DNA of 64,000 nt from NCBI GenBank assembly GCA_933228895.1, contig OW121848.1, positions 93,143,470 through 93,207,469 on the forward strand. Direction: 5' to 3'. This DNA comes from Platycnemis pennipes. Lineage: Eukaryota; Arthropoda; Insecta; Odonata; Platycnemididae. The notes beneath the pieces were generated by a model. The model saw only the letters and a program-made list of their open reading frames with translations, was not told the origin of the DNA and searched no databases. Made by a program: the position numbers and the translations under genes. Positions 1 through 10,947 of this stretch are shown piece by piece. Every line of letters begins with the position of its first letter. Position 1 is the first letter of the stretch.

Positions 1-228
1 ATCCCAATCATGTAGGACACACCCATGAATACCATGCATGCCTTGAAACCCGACACCAATTTCATGGATAAGCATGCAAAAAAAAGGAATTTCATGCAAG
101 TCACACGTTGATTTGAACATGCAGGTAATAAAAAAAAACTATCGACCTGAATATTACCTCTACAATTATTACCGTTTTACGCGATGTTTAATGTTCTGAT
201 CACGAATCGTACGCGGATAAAACCACAT
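1..228 (-). mobile_element. LINE family C, 3' end fragment (cut by window edge)
   Basis: The reverse complement matches the 3' untranslated region and the last codons of the family C copy at 5344-7048, for example the stretch around GACACCAATTTCATGGATA and the RT C-terminal end near 170-225. The tail hairpin is outside the window. It lies head to head with the next C fragment; about 15 bp of AT-rich sequence separates them. Confidence 0.75.
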
Positions 229-243
229 ATCATATCATATATT

Positions 244-968
244 ACCACACTTAGAATATGCTGCGAGCATATTGTACCCTTATGAAGCATGCTTAATTTA
301 CGAATTAGATCGAGTACAAAGAAGAGCGGCGAGATTTATGTAAAAGGGTGTTACGATAGGGAAAGCAGTGTGTCTGGTATGTTAGCCGAATTGGGATGGG
401 AATCGCTGTCACAACTTAGGCTGAATTATAGACTTAATCTTATGGGAAATTTAAGGAGGGGAATTTCATTAATGACGTCAATCATATATTGCTGGCTCCG
501 ACTTATTATGGTAGGCTCGATAATTCTAATAAAATTAAGGAGATATATTGCAGCATGGAAAGGTTTAAAATGTAATTTTTTCCACGCACGATTCGGGATC
601 AGAATGTTAGACATCGCGTAAATCCGTAATAGTTATAGAGGTAATATTCATAGTAAGTCTAAGTATGTTTTTATTTCCTGCATGTACAAATCAAGGTGTA
701 ACTCTCATGCATTGCTTTTTTTTGCACGCATGAATATCTATGAAATTGGTGTCGGGTTTCAAGTCATGCATGGTATTCATGGGTGTGTCCTACATGATTG
801 GGATTTGGTAGTTTTTCTTCTTTTTTCCCCAATTACTTTTAAAGGTGTAGTGTTTGCTTTGTAGTGTCCATTTTTGTTTGTTGTGTCATTGTTCCTGGTG
901 TGGATGCACCCTTCGCCACACACCCTCGAGGTGGCTTGCAGGGTATGTCGTAGATATAGATACGTACA
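244..968 (+). mobile_element. LINE family C, 5'-truncated copy
   Basis: It starts inside the RT C-terminal region (EYAAS-like codons near 250-262) and runs through the 3' UTR to a complete tail: hairpin at about 910-945 and TAGATA repeats near 950-965. The coding part (to about 621) is broken by frameshifts relative to the copy at 5682-5921, so it is a dead fragment. The 3' UTR is clearly the same as the minus-strand C copy at 5344-5680. Confidence 0.8.
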
Positions 969-976
969 CGTACAAT

Positions 977-1040
977 CTATGTAATACCGAACCACCGCAA
1001 GGGTGTGTGGCAAATGGGGGAAGAACACATAACATGCCCT
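977..1040 (-). repeat. LINE tail module, minimal fragment
   Basis: TAATACCGAACCACCGCAAGG followed by a GTGTGTGGCA core is a slightly mutated, minus-strand copy of the shared hairpin tail. It sits tail to tail with the C copy just before it. Confidence 0.6.
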
Positions 1041-1360
1041 ACTAGAATACAAGTAAGAGCTATGTTGCCACTACTTTATGGAGAGATGTTAGATGCAAAA
1101 TTCACATGCAACAAAATGATTAGTAAATGTGGGTGTAATGTGTGAGATTGATAGATACATAATTTCCTGCAAATCACCAGAAAGGTGAATAGCGGAAGGC
1201 GAATTCACACCAAAAATACATTATATATTATGTTTAAAAAAAATAGTTGCTGTGCTATTCAACCCATTTAAGCTATAGCTTATTACGCTTAAATTATTGT
1301 TTTTATCTTCCACAACACCGAATTGAAGTTTACACTTATACAATATTTTAATATAACTTT
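1041..1360. other. Unassigned AT-rich spacer
   Basis: I see no coding pattern, repeat match or RNA gene here. Confidence 0.5.
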
Positions 1361-1967
1361 TGTATGGGATCCCTACGAAATCGGTCTAAGTAATGAACTT
1401 GAACGTGTGCAGCGAAGATCGGCAAGATTTGTAAAGGGACGATACGATAATTATATTACCGTAACCAGTCTATTAAATGAATTGAAATGGGAATCATTGT
1501 CATATCGCAGGTTGAAATTTAGACTTAATCTCTTCCACAAATTCCAAGGCAATATTTTCAGTGATGATGTTAAAAATATTTTACGAACCCCAACTTACTA
1601 TGGCAGACTGGACCATAATCATAAAGTTAGAGAAATTGATAGCCGAACTGACCGATTCAAAATGTCCTCTTTCCCTCGCACAATAAGAGATACGAATAAC
1701 GGTAAATATGTCCTATCGGAGAGTAGCAATGAATAGCATTGGTAGCTGCATGTTGGTATGAGTACTTAAAGCTAACCCTACTAACAGAATGTTTTTGCAT
1801 GTTTTCTTTGCAATTTCTATCTTTTTTAAATATTGTAGTTCTGACTACTATATTAATACTATTCCTTTTTTATGCATGATATGTAGTGCATGTTTGGTGA
1901 GCAATCACCCCCTGCCACACACCCTTGTGGTGGCTTACAGGGTATTATGTAGATGTAGATGTAGATG
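1361..1967 (+). mobile_element. LINE family B, 5'-truncated copy
   Basis: It covers the last ~125 codons of the RT protein (WDPYEIGLSNELERVQRRS to SESSNE at 1736), the ~170-bp 3' UTR, the hairpin at 1909-1944 and TAGATG repeats. The frame is open across the fragment and nearly identical to the B copy at 14255-16813. It is tail to tail with the A copy that starts at 1996; only about 28 bp lie between the tails. Confidence 0.9.
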
Positions 1968-1995
1968 AATATTACTAATCCTATTTCATGCTTGA

Positions 1996-4900
1996 TATCT
2001 ACATCTACATCTACATCTACACGATACCCTGCAAGCCACCGCGAGGGTGTGTGGCAGGGGGTGAAGGTCACCAAGCATTCACTACTAGCATGCAAGCAAG
2101 CAACTAAAGGGTCTCATGCAACTAGATTGTTAGTATCTATAGTATTTGAGGGGTTAATACATGCATCATGCACTACAGAATACTCTAAAATATTTCCCCT
2201 ACCTATCCCTTTCCTATGCTGCCTATTCTGTTCTCTTATAGTACGGGGGAAAAATGCCATTTTGAATCTATCTGTACGACAATCTATCTCTCTAATCTTA
2301 TTTATCTGGTCGAATCTAGCATAATACGCTGGTGTTTTCAATATGTGCCTAACATCTTCAGTAAAGCTATCCGATTGAAATTTCTGCAATAGATTAAATC
2401 TGAACTTTAATCTACGCTCTGATAATGATTCCCACCCTAATTCTTGTATTAATTCTGATACACTACTCAACCTATCGTAACACCTTTTGACGAACCTAGC
2501 TGCTCTACGCTGCACACTGTCTAGTTCTCTCATCAAACCTAATTCATTAGGATCCCATACACTGGCTGCATACTCAAGGTGGGGCCTAACTAGTGAAAAG
2601 TAGCATCGCTCTTTTGTCTTCTCATCACATTTCCCAAGTACTCTTTTTATAAATCCTAGCTTTCTCTTCGCTCGGCCGCATATTTCCCTTATGTGTCTTC
2701 CCCACGATAAATCTTTAGTGATTGTTACACCTAAATATCTTACGGTTTCAACGTTTTCGATCTTCGTGTTATTAATTCTATAGGATCGCTCTATCGAATT
2801 ATTCCTCCTCCAAAAATTGATAGCTACACACTTTTTAAGGTTGAGTTCTAACTGCCATTTGTCGCACCACTCTTCAATTGCATCTAAATCCTTGCTAAGT
2901 GATTTCATGTCCTCTTCGTTTGATATACCCCTGTACACCACCGCATCGTCTGCAAAAAGTCTAAGGTTACTACTAACTACGGTACCCAAATCGTTTATGT
3001 ATAAAAGAAATAGAAGCGGACCTACTACGCTACCCTGGGGAACTCCCGATGTGACTTCGATTGTGTCCGACATGATACCATCTATGACAACCCTCTGCTC
3101 TCGCCCACTTAAGAATTCTTTTACCCAACATACAACGTCTTTATTTATACCAAAACTCTCTAACTTCAAGATTAATTTGTCATGAGGAACTTTATCGAAA
3201 GCCTTTTTAAAATCTAAAAATATCGCATCAACTTCAGTACTGCTTTCGCCGTGGACTAAAATATCGTGTACGAATAAAGCTAATTGTGTCTCGCAAGATC
3301 TACCTTTCCGGAACCCATGCTGGCTGTTTATGAGTAATCCCTGACTATCCAAATGCCCCATGATCGAACTGACTACTATGTGCTCAAATATCTTACAAGA
3401 GATTGACGTGAGTGAAATGGGTCTGTAGTTACTAGGTTCTTCCCTATCACCGCTTTTAAATATAGGTGTAATGTTAGCTACTTTCCAATCCTTGGGTACT
3501 GTGTGGTTCTTTAGTGTTTTATTGAATATTATTTCTAGATAGGGGGCTATTTCAGAAGCTAATGTTTTATAAACTCTGGAAGGAATTTGATCGGGACCTG
3601 GTGCTTTGTTTTTACTTATGCTTTTTAACTGCTGCTCTATTCCGCGACATGAAATTTTTATTTCGGGCATTTGCTCACTGAAAGTGTTCGGCGGTGGTTC
3701 CACTGCGTTTTGTGACGATGAGTTGAATACACTTTGGAAGAAGGTGTTTAAAGTGTTGGCTTTTTCTACACTGCTGGTGACTCTGATTCCTTTATCATTT
3801 TTAAGTGTGTGCACTGTGGACTTATTTCCCTGAAGCTCTCTCACATATGACCAAAACGCTTTAGGATTGCTATCTAAATATTCTCCTAACATCTTGCTCT
3901 TGAAATGTGATAACGCTTGCCGACATGATTTCCTTGCTAATGCTCTCGATTTTTTATAGTTTTGAACTAGCTCATTTTTTTCCTCTACCGATAGACCCCG
4001 TCTGGCATTTTTCATCTTAGCGTGGCATACCCTTTGTCGCTTTAGTGATTTCCTAACCTCCGCGTTATACCACCTTGGCTCTGTATTATCACTAATATAT
4101 TTACTTGGTATGTATTTATGAACTGCGTTACGGGTGACCTCAAGAAATTCTCTCCACGAATCCTCTGTATTTAATCCTTTGCTTTGTTCGCTGAATACAT
4201 TAAACGCTTCCCTTAATTCCTCTTTCATACCGTCGTAATTTGCCTTGCCAAATAAGTACACCCTCCTCCTTGGTTTATAATGTCTTTCAACGCCTACAAT
4301 AAATTTCGCATGCACTATTTTATGGTCACTAATTCCTGTGTCTGTAACTGTATTTAGAACTCTCTCGGGTATATTTGTTGCTAATAAGTCTAGAATGTTG
4401 TTACCCCTGGTCGGCTCTGTTACTAGCTGTTGTAGAGAATGTGTCGTAAAGGTGTTCAACAGTGATTCGCAATGTTCCTTATCCTTACCTCCTGCAATGA
4501 AACTACACGTATTCCAGTCTATCGAGGGGAGATTGAAATCTCCGCCTACTATTATTCCTCTATCATTCTTCCCAGAAAGTAATGTGCGTATCTCTGACTC
4601 TAGCTCTATTATAGAATTGACGTCTGCGTCCGGTGGCCTGTAATATGCACCTACATATATCTTTTTTGCGTTACTACTTTTACTTTTAACGGAACACCAA
4701 ATACTTTCTACATTTCGCTCTGAAATAAGTTCTCTTCTACTGACATACGGGTCCTTCACAGCTATGAAAACTCCTCCTCCGTTTCTGCTTACTCTATCCT
4801 TTCTGTATACTGTAAAACACTTCGGAAATACTTCATGATCTGATATGTCCTTCGAAAGCCAGCTTTCTGTACCTACGATTATATCTGCATTAGTACTCTT

Positions 4901-5104
4901 AATGAGGTGGTGAAATTCTGCTACTTTATTTCTTATACTACGACAATTCACTACTATCACTGAAATTTTTTCTTCCAATCTGTTTCTCTCTTGGTGCTCC
5001 TTTCCAACTAAAATTTTCCTCGATAATTTTTTGACGGACAAACTATTTGGTCTACCTCTTACCTTTGATGAATTATCATGTTCGTTCTCTCCATGTGTTC
5101 TCTA
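1996..5104 (-). mobile_element. LINE family A copy A1, nearly complete ORF2
   Basis: This is the longest A copy. On the minus strand it carries an endonuclease-reverse transcriptase frame, a short 3' UTR, the CCCTGC/GCAGGG hairpin (about 2023-2058) and a hexamer tail at 1996-2018. The 5' end is truncated: the frame meets a stop (5102-5104) inside flanking repeat sequence, and no 5' UTR or separate ORF1 is visible. I could not define a clear target duplication. It is near identical to A2, A3 and A4, so the insertion is young. Confidence 0.9.
2114..5101 (-). CDS. LINE endonuclease-reverse transcriptase (family A, copy A1)
   Basis: This enzyme nicks target DNA and reverse transcribes its own RNA from the nick. 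Residues are counted from the TTG (Leu) codon at 5041. The endonuclease motifs are NCRSIRNK at 32-39, TESW at 58-61, YYRPP at 133-137, GGDFN at 166-170 and the catalytic SDH at 238-240. The RT motifs are FLDFKKAFD from 608, GVPQGS at 667-671 and FADD at 696-699. No RNase H domain follows; the protein ends in NNLVA. The frame is open without breaks for 975 codons plus 20 more upstream, but the first true in-frame ATG is at about residue 272, so the original start has been lost with the 5' end. FADD instead of YADD is usual for this LINE group. The catalytic residues are all present; activity in cis is unlikely without the 5' region. Confidence 0.9.
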   Translation of the reverse strand, partial: RTHGENEHDNSSKVRGRPNSLSVKKLSRKILVGKEHQERNRLEEKISVIVVNCRSIRNKVAEFHHLIKSTNADIIVGTESWLSKDISDHEVFPKCFTVYRKDRVSRNGGGVFIAVKDPYVSRRELISERNVESIWCSVKSKSSNAKKIYVGAYYRPPDADVNSIIELESEIRTLLSGKNDRGIIVGGDFNLPSIDWNTCSFIAGGKDKEHCESLLNTFTTHSLQQLVTEPTRGNNILDLLATNIPERVLNTVTDTGISDHKIVHAKFIVGVERHYKPRRRVYLFGKANYDGMKEELREAFNVFSEQSKGLNTEDSWREFLEVTRNAVHKYIPSKYISDNTEPRWYNAEVRKSLKRQRVCHAKMKNARRGLSVEEKNELVQNYKKSRALARKSCRQALSHFKSKMLGEYLDSNPKAFWSYVRELQGNKSTVHTLKNDKGIRVTSSVEKANTLNTFFQSVFNSSSQNAVEPPPNTFSEQMPEIKISCRGIEQQLKSISKNKAPGPDQIPSRVYKTLASEIAPYLEIIFNKTLKNHTVPKDWKVANITPIFKSGDREEPSNYRPISLTSISCKIFEHIVVSSIMGHLDSQGLLINSQHGFRKGRSCETQLALFVHDILVHGESSTEVDAIFLDFKKAFDKVPHDKLILKLESFGINKDVVCWVKEFLSGREQRVVIDGIMSDTIEVTSGVPQGSVVGPLLFLLYINDLGTVVSSNLRLFADDAVVYRGISNEEDMKSLSKDLDAIEEWCDKWQLELNLKKCVAINFWRRNNSIERSYRINNTKIENVETVRYLGVTITKDLSWGRHIREICGRAKRKLGFIKRVLGKCDEKTKERCYFSLVRPHLEYAASVWDPNELGLMRELDSVQRRAARFVKRCYDRLSSVSELIQELGWESLSERRLKFRFNLLQKFQSDSFTEDVRHILKTPAYYARFDQINKIREIDCRTDRFKMAFFPRTIREQNRQHRKGIGRGNILEYSVVHDACINPSNTIDTNNLVA

Positions 5105-5329
5105 GATCTAAATAATACCCTGCAAGCCACCTCAAAGGTGTTTGGCACGGGGTGAATTCTCACTAACATGCACTACATATCATGCATTTAAAAGGATTAG
5201 TATTGATATATTAGTCTAAACTGCAATATTTAAAAAGATAAAAAGAGAAAACTACGCATGCAAAAACGTGCTGTTAGTTGGGTTACCCTCAAGTCCTTAC
5301 ACCAACATGCAACTACCTATGCTATGGAT
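5105..5329 (-). mobile_element. LINE B-prime, 3' UTR and tail fragment
   Basis: The minus-strand hairpin has diverged (CACCTCAAAGG), and the 3' UTR matches the older B-like copies at 36953-37395 and 45253-45366. It carries no protein coding sequence. It lies between the 5' end of A1 and the tail of the C copy. Confidence 0.7.
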
Positions 5330-5343
5330 TCAATCACTCAATG

Positions 5344-7048
5344 GACATATCTATATCTACGACATACCCTGCAAGCCACCTCGAGGGTGTGTGGCAGGGG
5401 GGCACCCACACCAGGAACAATGACACAACAAACAAAAATGAAGAACACAAAACAAACACCACACCTTGAAAAGTAATTAGGGAAAAAAAAGAAAAAAAAC
5501 TACCAAATCCCAATCATGCAGGACACACCCACGAATACCATGCATGACTTGAAACCCGACACCAATTTCATAGATATTCATGCGTGCAAAAAAAGGCAAT
5601 GCATGAGAGTTACACCTTGATTTGTACATGCAGGAAATAAAAACATACTTAGACTTACTATGAATATTACCTCTATAACTATTACGGATTTACGCGATGT
5701 CTAACATTCTGATCCCGAATCGTACGTGGAAAAAATGACATTTTAAACCTTTCCATGCTGCAATATATCTCCTTAATTTTATTAGAATTATCGAGCCTAC
5801 CATAATAAGTCGGAGCCAGCAATATATGATTGACGTCATTAATGAAATTCCCCTCCTTAAATTTTCCCATAAGATTAAGTCTATAATTCAGCCTAAGTTG
5901 TGACAGCGATTCCCATCCCAATTCGGCTTACATACCAGACACACTGCTTTCCCTATCGTAACACCCTTTTACATAAATCTCGCCGCTCTTCTTTGTACTC
6001 GATCTAATTCGTAAATTAAGCATGCTTCATAAGGGTCCCATATGCTCGCAGCATATTCTAAGTGTGGTCTAACAATTGAAAAATAGCAACGTTCCTTCAC
6101 CCTCTCCTCACTTTTCCCTAATATTCGTTTAATAAACCCCAACTTTCTATTTGCTTGACTGCATATTTAACTGATATGTTTCCCCCATGATAGATCCTGA
6201 GTAAGTGTTACACCTAAGTACTTAACTGATTCCACGTTTACTAATTCCGTTCCTTGAATCATATAGTTTCTTTCTATCGAGTTTTTCTTTTTCCAAAAAT
6301 TTACTGTCACGCACTTTTTTATGTTCAGTTCCAGTTTCCATTTATCGCACTACGCCTGAATTGCTACAAGGTCCTTTTCTAACGATGCCTTGTCTCCCGG
6401 ACTACTAATTTCTCTATACACTACTGCATCATCTGCGAAAAGCCGAATTCTACTATTTACTACAACACTGCCGAGGTCATTGATATATAAAAGAAATAAA
6501 AGTGGGCCTATCACACTTCCCTGGGGAACACCTGATGTGACACTAACTATATTGGACATGATACCGTCTATACTAACTCTCTGTTCGCGGCCAACTAAGA
6601 ATTGATTAATCCAGCATACTACGTTTTTATCTATACCATAACTTTCTAGCTTTAAGAGCAATCTGTCATGAGGTACTCTATCAAAGGCTTTTTTAAAATC
6701 GAGGAATATCGCATCAACCTGAGCATTATTTTCTCCCGAAACTAATAAGTCGTGTACAAAGAGTGCCAATTGCGTTTCGCATGACTTGGATTTTCGGAAA
6801 CCGTGTTGGTTATTAAATAACAAATTTTCTCTATCCAAGTGTCCCATAATCGAACTAACTATTATATGTTCCATTATCTTACACGATATCGATATTATTA
6901 TTGAATAGTGAGATAGGTCTGTAGTTGCTAGGATCTTCTCTATCGCTGGATTTGAATAAAGGTGTAATATTAGCCATTTTCCAGTCCTTGGGAACCATAT
7001 GCTCAGAGAACGATTTACGGATATGTAGTGCAGCTTCCGCGAGAATTC
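5344..7048 (-). mobile_element. LINE family C, longest copy (broken)
   Basis: The minus-strand tail with ATATCTATATCTACGACATACC is at 5344-5400, followed by a 3' UTR to about 5680 and a degraded RT frame up to about 7048. The coding part splits into at least two frames: 5682-5921 (C-terminal, with PRTIRDQN) and 6350-7060 (palm domain with FLDFKKAFD, GVPQGS and FADD). Frameshifts and stops separate them. It is truncated at the 5' end within the RT thumb-proximal region (HMVPKDWK), so there is no endonuclease domain. It is clearly related to A and B but distinct, and inactive. Confidence 0.85.
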
Positions 7049-7060
7049 CCCCCCTGCCAC
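6350..7060 (-). pseudogene. Family C reverse transcriptase palm fragment
   Basis: This is an open stretch of the LINE RT core. Visible motifs are QHGFRKSKSCETQLALF, AIFLDFKKAFDRVPHD, VTSGVPQGSVIGPLLF and RLFADDAVVYREI, in the usual order. The usual NYRPISLTS motif is disrupted near 6905 (HYSIIISIS in this frame), and a stop near 6350 ends the frame before the C-terminal part. The endonuclease is missing. It is a fragment of a family C ORF2, with no likely function. Confidence 0.8.
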
Positions 7061-7223
7061 TCACCTATATGATGTTTTACAGGGTATTATGTAGATGTTA
7101 AATCTATTCCAGAAATTTAGGACGGAGAATTTTACCGAAGATTTTAGATAAAGGTTATACCGAAGATGTTATAGATATGTTACATATTAAAATGGCAAGC
7201 GTATAATGCTAGATTCAACAGAT
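7047..7223 (+). mobile_element. B-prime tail plus an A-like RT scrap
   Basis: 7047-7100 is a plus-strand hairpin tail (CCCTGCCACTCACC with the GGGTATTATGTAGATG end). 7101-7223 resembles the A C-terminal coding region (TTACCGAAGAT, TATAATGCTAGATTC) but has stops and a short internal duplication of ACCGAAGAT. Confidence 0.55.
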
Positions 7224-7308
7224 ACATCTACATCTACATAATACCCTGCAAACCACCACAAGGGTGTGTGGCAGGGGGTGATTGCTCACCAAACATGCAT
7301 TACATATG
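7224..7308 (-). mobile_element. LINE family B, tail-only fragment (85 bp)
   Basis: The minus-strand hexamers, hairpin and the first ~30 bp of the B 3' UTR are present, with nothing more. It is one of several very short 3' end insertions in the window. Confidence 0.75.
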
Positions 7309-7404
7309 CCGATCTTGTTAGACCTCATTTTGAATATGCTGCCAGTGTATAGGATCCCTACGAAATCGGTCTAAGTAATGAACTTGAACGTGTGCAGCGA
7401 AGAT

Positions 7405-8256
7405 ACATCTACATCTACATCTACATGATACCCTGCAAGCCACCGCGAGGGTGTGTGGCAGGGGGTGAAGATCACCAAGCATGCACTACTAACATGCAAG
7501 CAAGCAACTAAAGGGTCTCATGCAACTAGATTGTTAGTATCTATAGTATTTGAGGGGTTAATACATGCATCATGCACTACAGAATACTCTAAAATATTTC
7601 CTCTACCTATCCCTTTCCTATGCTGCCTATTCTGTTCTCTTATAGTACGGGGGAAAAATGCCATTTTGAATCTATCTGTACGACAATCTATCTCTCTAAT
7701 CTTATTTATCTGGTCGAATCTAGCATAATACGCTGGTGTTTTTAATATGTGCCTAACATCTTCAGTAAAGCTATCCGATTGAAATTTCTCCAATAGATTT
7801 AATCTGGACTTTAACCTACGCTCTGATAATGATTCCCACCCTAATTCTTGTATTAATTCTGATACACTACTCAACCTATCGTAACACCTTTTGACGAACC
7901 TAGCTGCTCTACGCTGCACACTGTCTAGTTCTCTCATCAAACCTGATTCATTAGGATCCCATACACTGGCTGCATACTCAAGGTGGGGCCTAACTAGTGA
8001 AAAGTAGCATCGCTCTTTTGTCTTCTCATCACATTTCCCAAGTACTCTTTTTATAAATCCTAGCTTTCTCTTCGCTCGGCCGCATATTTCCCTTATGTGT
8101 CTTCCCCACGATAAATCTTTAGTGATTGTTACACCTAAATATCTTACGGTTTCAACGTTTTCGATCTTCGTGTTATTAATTGTATAGGATCGCTCTATCG
8201 AATTATTCCTCCTCCAAAAATTGATAGCTACACACTTTTTAAGGTTGAGTTCTAAT
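7405..8256 (-). mobile_element. LINE family A copy A5, 5'-truncated
   Basis: The tail is at 7405-7450, the 3' UTR to 7517, and the last ~245 codons of ORF2 run up to about 8256, where the copy breaks in the LNLKKCVAI region. It shares KSRLNLLEKF with A4 rather than KFRFNLLQKF of A1-A3, so it belongs to the A4 subgroup. One codon differs at the WDPNELGL motif (ESGL). Confidence 0.85.
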
Positions 8257-8468
8257 AGGCAAGATAGGCAAGCTTTGTAAAGGGACGATACGATAATTAT
8301 GTTAGCGTAACCAGTCCATTAAATGAATTGAAATGGGAATCATTGTCAGATCGCAGGTTGAAATTTAGACTTAATCTCTTCCACAAATTCCAAGGCAATA
8401 TTTTCAGTGATGAAGTTAAAAATATTTTACGAACCCCAACTTACTATGGCAGACTGGACCATAATCAT

Positions 8469-10947
8469 CTACATCTACATCTACATCTACACGATACCCT
8501 GCAAGCCACCGCGAGGGTGTGTGGCAGGGGGTGAAGGTCACCAAGCATTCACTACTAGCATGCAAGCAAGCAACTAAAGGGTCTCATGCAACTAGATTGT
8601 TAGTATCTATAGTATTTGAGGGGTTAATACATGCATCATGCACTACAGAATACTCTAAAATATTTCCCCTACCTATCCCTTTCCTATGCTGCCTATTCTG
8701 TTCTCTTATAGTACGGGGGAAAAATGCCATTTTGAATCTATCTGTACGACAATCTATCTCTCTAATCTTATTTATCTGGTCGAATCTAGCATAATACGCT
8801 GGTGTTTTCAATATGTGCCTAACATCTTCAGTAAAGCTATCCGATTGAAATTTCTGCAAAAGATTAAATCTGAACTTTAATCTACGCTCTGATAATGATT
8901 CCCACCCTAATTCTTGTATTAATTCTGATACACTACTCAACCTATCGTAACACCTTTTGACGAACCTAGCTGCTCTACGCTGCACACTGTCTAGTTCTCT
9001 CATCAAACCTAATTCATTAGGATCCCATACACTGGCTGCATACTCAAGGTGGGGCCTAACTAGTGAAAAGTAGCATCGCTCTTTTGTCTTCTCATCACAT
9101 TTCCCAAGTACTCTTTTTATAAATCCTAGCTTTCTCTTCGCTCGGCCGCATATTTCCCTTATGTGTCTTCCCCACGATAAATCTTTAGTGATTGTTACAC
9201 CTAAATATCTTACGGTTTCAACGTTTTCGATCTTCGTGTTATTAATTCTATAGGATCGCTCTATCGAATTATTCCTCCTCCAAAAATTGATAGCTACACA
9301 CTTTTTAAGGTTGAGTTCTAACTGCCATTTGTCGCACCACTCTTCAATTGCATCTAAATCCTTGCTAAGTGATTTCATGTCCTCTTCGTTTGATATACCC
9401 CTGTACACCACCGCATCGTCTGCAAAAAGTCTAAGGTTACTACTAACTACGGTACCCAAATCGTTTATGTATAAAAGAAATAGAAGCGGACCTACTACGC
9501 TACCCTGGGGAACTCCCGATGTGACTTCGATTGTGTCCGACATGATACCATCTATGACAACCCTCTGCTCTCGCCCACTTAAGAATTCTTTTACCCAACA
9601 TACAACGTCTTTATTTATACCAAAACTCTCTAACTTCAAGATTAATTTGTCATGAGGAACTTTATCGAAAGCCTTTTTAAAATCTAAAAATATCGCATCA
9701 ACTTCAGTACTGCTTTCGCCGTGGACTAAAATATCGTGTACGAATAAAGCTAATTGTGTCTCGCAAGATCTACCTTTCCGGAACCCATGCTGGCTGTTTA
9801 TGAGTAATCCCTGACTATCCAAATGCCCCATGATCGAACTGACTACTATGTGCTCAAATATCTTACAAGAGATTGACGTGAGTGAAATGGGTCTGTAGTT
9901 ACTAGGTTCTTCCCTATCACCGCTTTTAAATATAGGTGTAATGTTAGCTACTTTCCAATCCTTGGGTACTGTGTGGTTCTTTAGTGTTTTATTGAATATT
10001 ATTTCTAGATAGGGGGCTATTTCAGAAGCTAATGTTTTATAAACTCTGGAAGGAATTTGATCGGGACCTGGTGCTTTGTTTTTACTTATGCTTTTTAACT
10101 GCTGCTCTATTCCGCGACATGAAATGTTTATTTCGGGCATTTGCTCACTGAAAGTGTTCGGCGGTGGTTCCACTGCGTTTTGTGACGATGAGTTGAATAC
10201 ACTTTGGAAGAAGGTGTTTAAAGTGTTGGCTTTTTCTACACTGCTGGTGACTCTGATTCCTTTATCATTTTTAAGTGTGTGCACTGTGGACTTATTTCCC
10301 TGAAGCTCTCTCACATATGACCAAAACGCTTTAGGATTGCTATCTAAATATTCTCCTAACATCTTGCTCTTGAAATGTGATAACGCTTGCCGACATGATT
10401 TCCTTGCAAATGCTCTCGATTTTTTATAGTTTTGAACTAGCTCATTTTTTTCCTCTACCGATAGACCCCGTCTGGCATTTTTCATCTTAGCGTGGCATAC
10501 CCTTTGTCGCTTTAGTGATTTCCTAACCTCCGCGTTATACCACCTTGGCTCTGTATTATCACTAATATATTTACTTGGTATGTATTTATGAACTGCGTTA
10601 CGGGTGACCTCAAGAAATTCTCTCCACGAATCCTCTGTATTTAATCCTTTGCTTTGTTCGCTGAATACATTAAACGCTTCCCTTAATTCCTCTTTCATAC
10701 CGTCGTAATTTGCCTTGCCAAATAAGTACACCCTCCTCCTTGGTTTATAATGTCTTTCAACGCCTACAATAAATTTCGCATGCACTATTTTATGGTCACT
10801 AATTCCTGTGTCTGTAACTGTATTTAGAACTCTCTCGGGTATATTTGTTGCTAATAAGTCTAGAATGTTGTTACCCCTGGTCGGCTCTGTTACTAGCTGT
10901 TGTAGAGAATGTGTCGTAAAGGTGTTCAACAGTGATTCGCAACAGTG
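8469..10947 (-). mobile_element. LINE family A copy A2
   Basis: This is a long A copy inserted antisense into a B element. Its tail, hairpin and 3' UTR occupy 8469-8583, and the coding part runs to about 10941, where it is 5'-truncated in the endonuclease domain (after HCESLLNTF). The flanking ATAATCAT 8-bp direct repeat is the target duplication. Five extra bases (CAGTG) sit between the truncation and the target; they may be filler or microhomology. Confidence 0.92.
8584..10929 (-). CDS. Endonuclease (C-terminal part)-reverse transcriptase, copy A2
   Basis: The frame is open for 781 codons and almost identical to A1: I see only Asn for Lys in EINISCRG and Phe for Leu in RAFARK. It keeps the end of the endonuclease (LDLLATNI, GISDH) and the whole RT with FLDFKKAFD, GVPQGS and LFADDA. 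The first part of the endonuclease, including the NCRS and TESW motifs, is absent because the copy is truncated. It cannot make a complete enzyme. Confidence 0.88.
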   Translation of the reverse strand: MNTFTTHSLQQLVTEPTRGNNILDLLATNIPERVLNTVTDTGISDHKIVHAKFIVGVERHYKPRRRVYLFGKANYDGMKEELREAFNVFSEQSKGLNTEDSWREFLEVTRNAVHKYIPSKYISDNTEPRWYNAEVRKSLKRQRVCHAKMKNARRGLSVEEKNELVQNYKKSRAFARKSCRQALSHFKSKMLGEYLDSNPKAFWSYVRELQGNKSTVHTLKNDKGIRVTSSVEKANTLNTFFQSVFNSSSQNAVEPPPNTFSEQMPEINISCRGIEQQLKSISKNKAPGPDQIPSRVYKTLASEIAPYLEIIFNKTLKNHTVPKDWKVANITPIFKSGDREEPSNYRPISLTSISCKIFEHIVVSSIMGHLDSQGLLINSQHGFRKGRSCETQLALFVHDILVHGESSTEVDAIFLDFKKAFDKVPHDKLILKLESFGINKDVVCWVKEFLSGREQRVVIDGIMSDTIEVTSGVPQGSVVGPLLFLLYINDLGTVVSSNLRLFADDAVVYRGISNEEDMKSLSKDLDAIEEWCDKWQLELNLKKCVAINFWRRNNSIERSYRINNTKIENVETVRYLGVTITKDLSWGRHIREICGRAKRKLGFIKRVLGKCDEKTKERCYFSLVRPHLEYAASVWDPNELGLMRELDSVQRRAARFVKRCYDRLSSVSELIQELGWESLSERRLKFRFNLLQKFQSDSFTEDVRHILKTPAYYARFDQINKIREIDCRTDRFKMAFFPRTIREQNRQHRKGIGRGNILEYSVVHDACINPSNTIDTNNLVA

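Noticed and set aside
1940..2020. TAGATG/CATCTA hexamers as telomere-like repeats
   Set aside because: Runs are only two to four units, always next to the LINE hairpin, and differ from the TTAGG telomere repeat usual in arthropods.
2114..5041. Open frames on the strand opposite to the A copies (for example 2817-3185, 3606-3833, 7453-7728, 8519-8794, 46383-46658)
   Set aside because: They recur at the same position in every A copy and are the antisense of a conserved RT. They show no features of their own.
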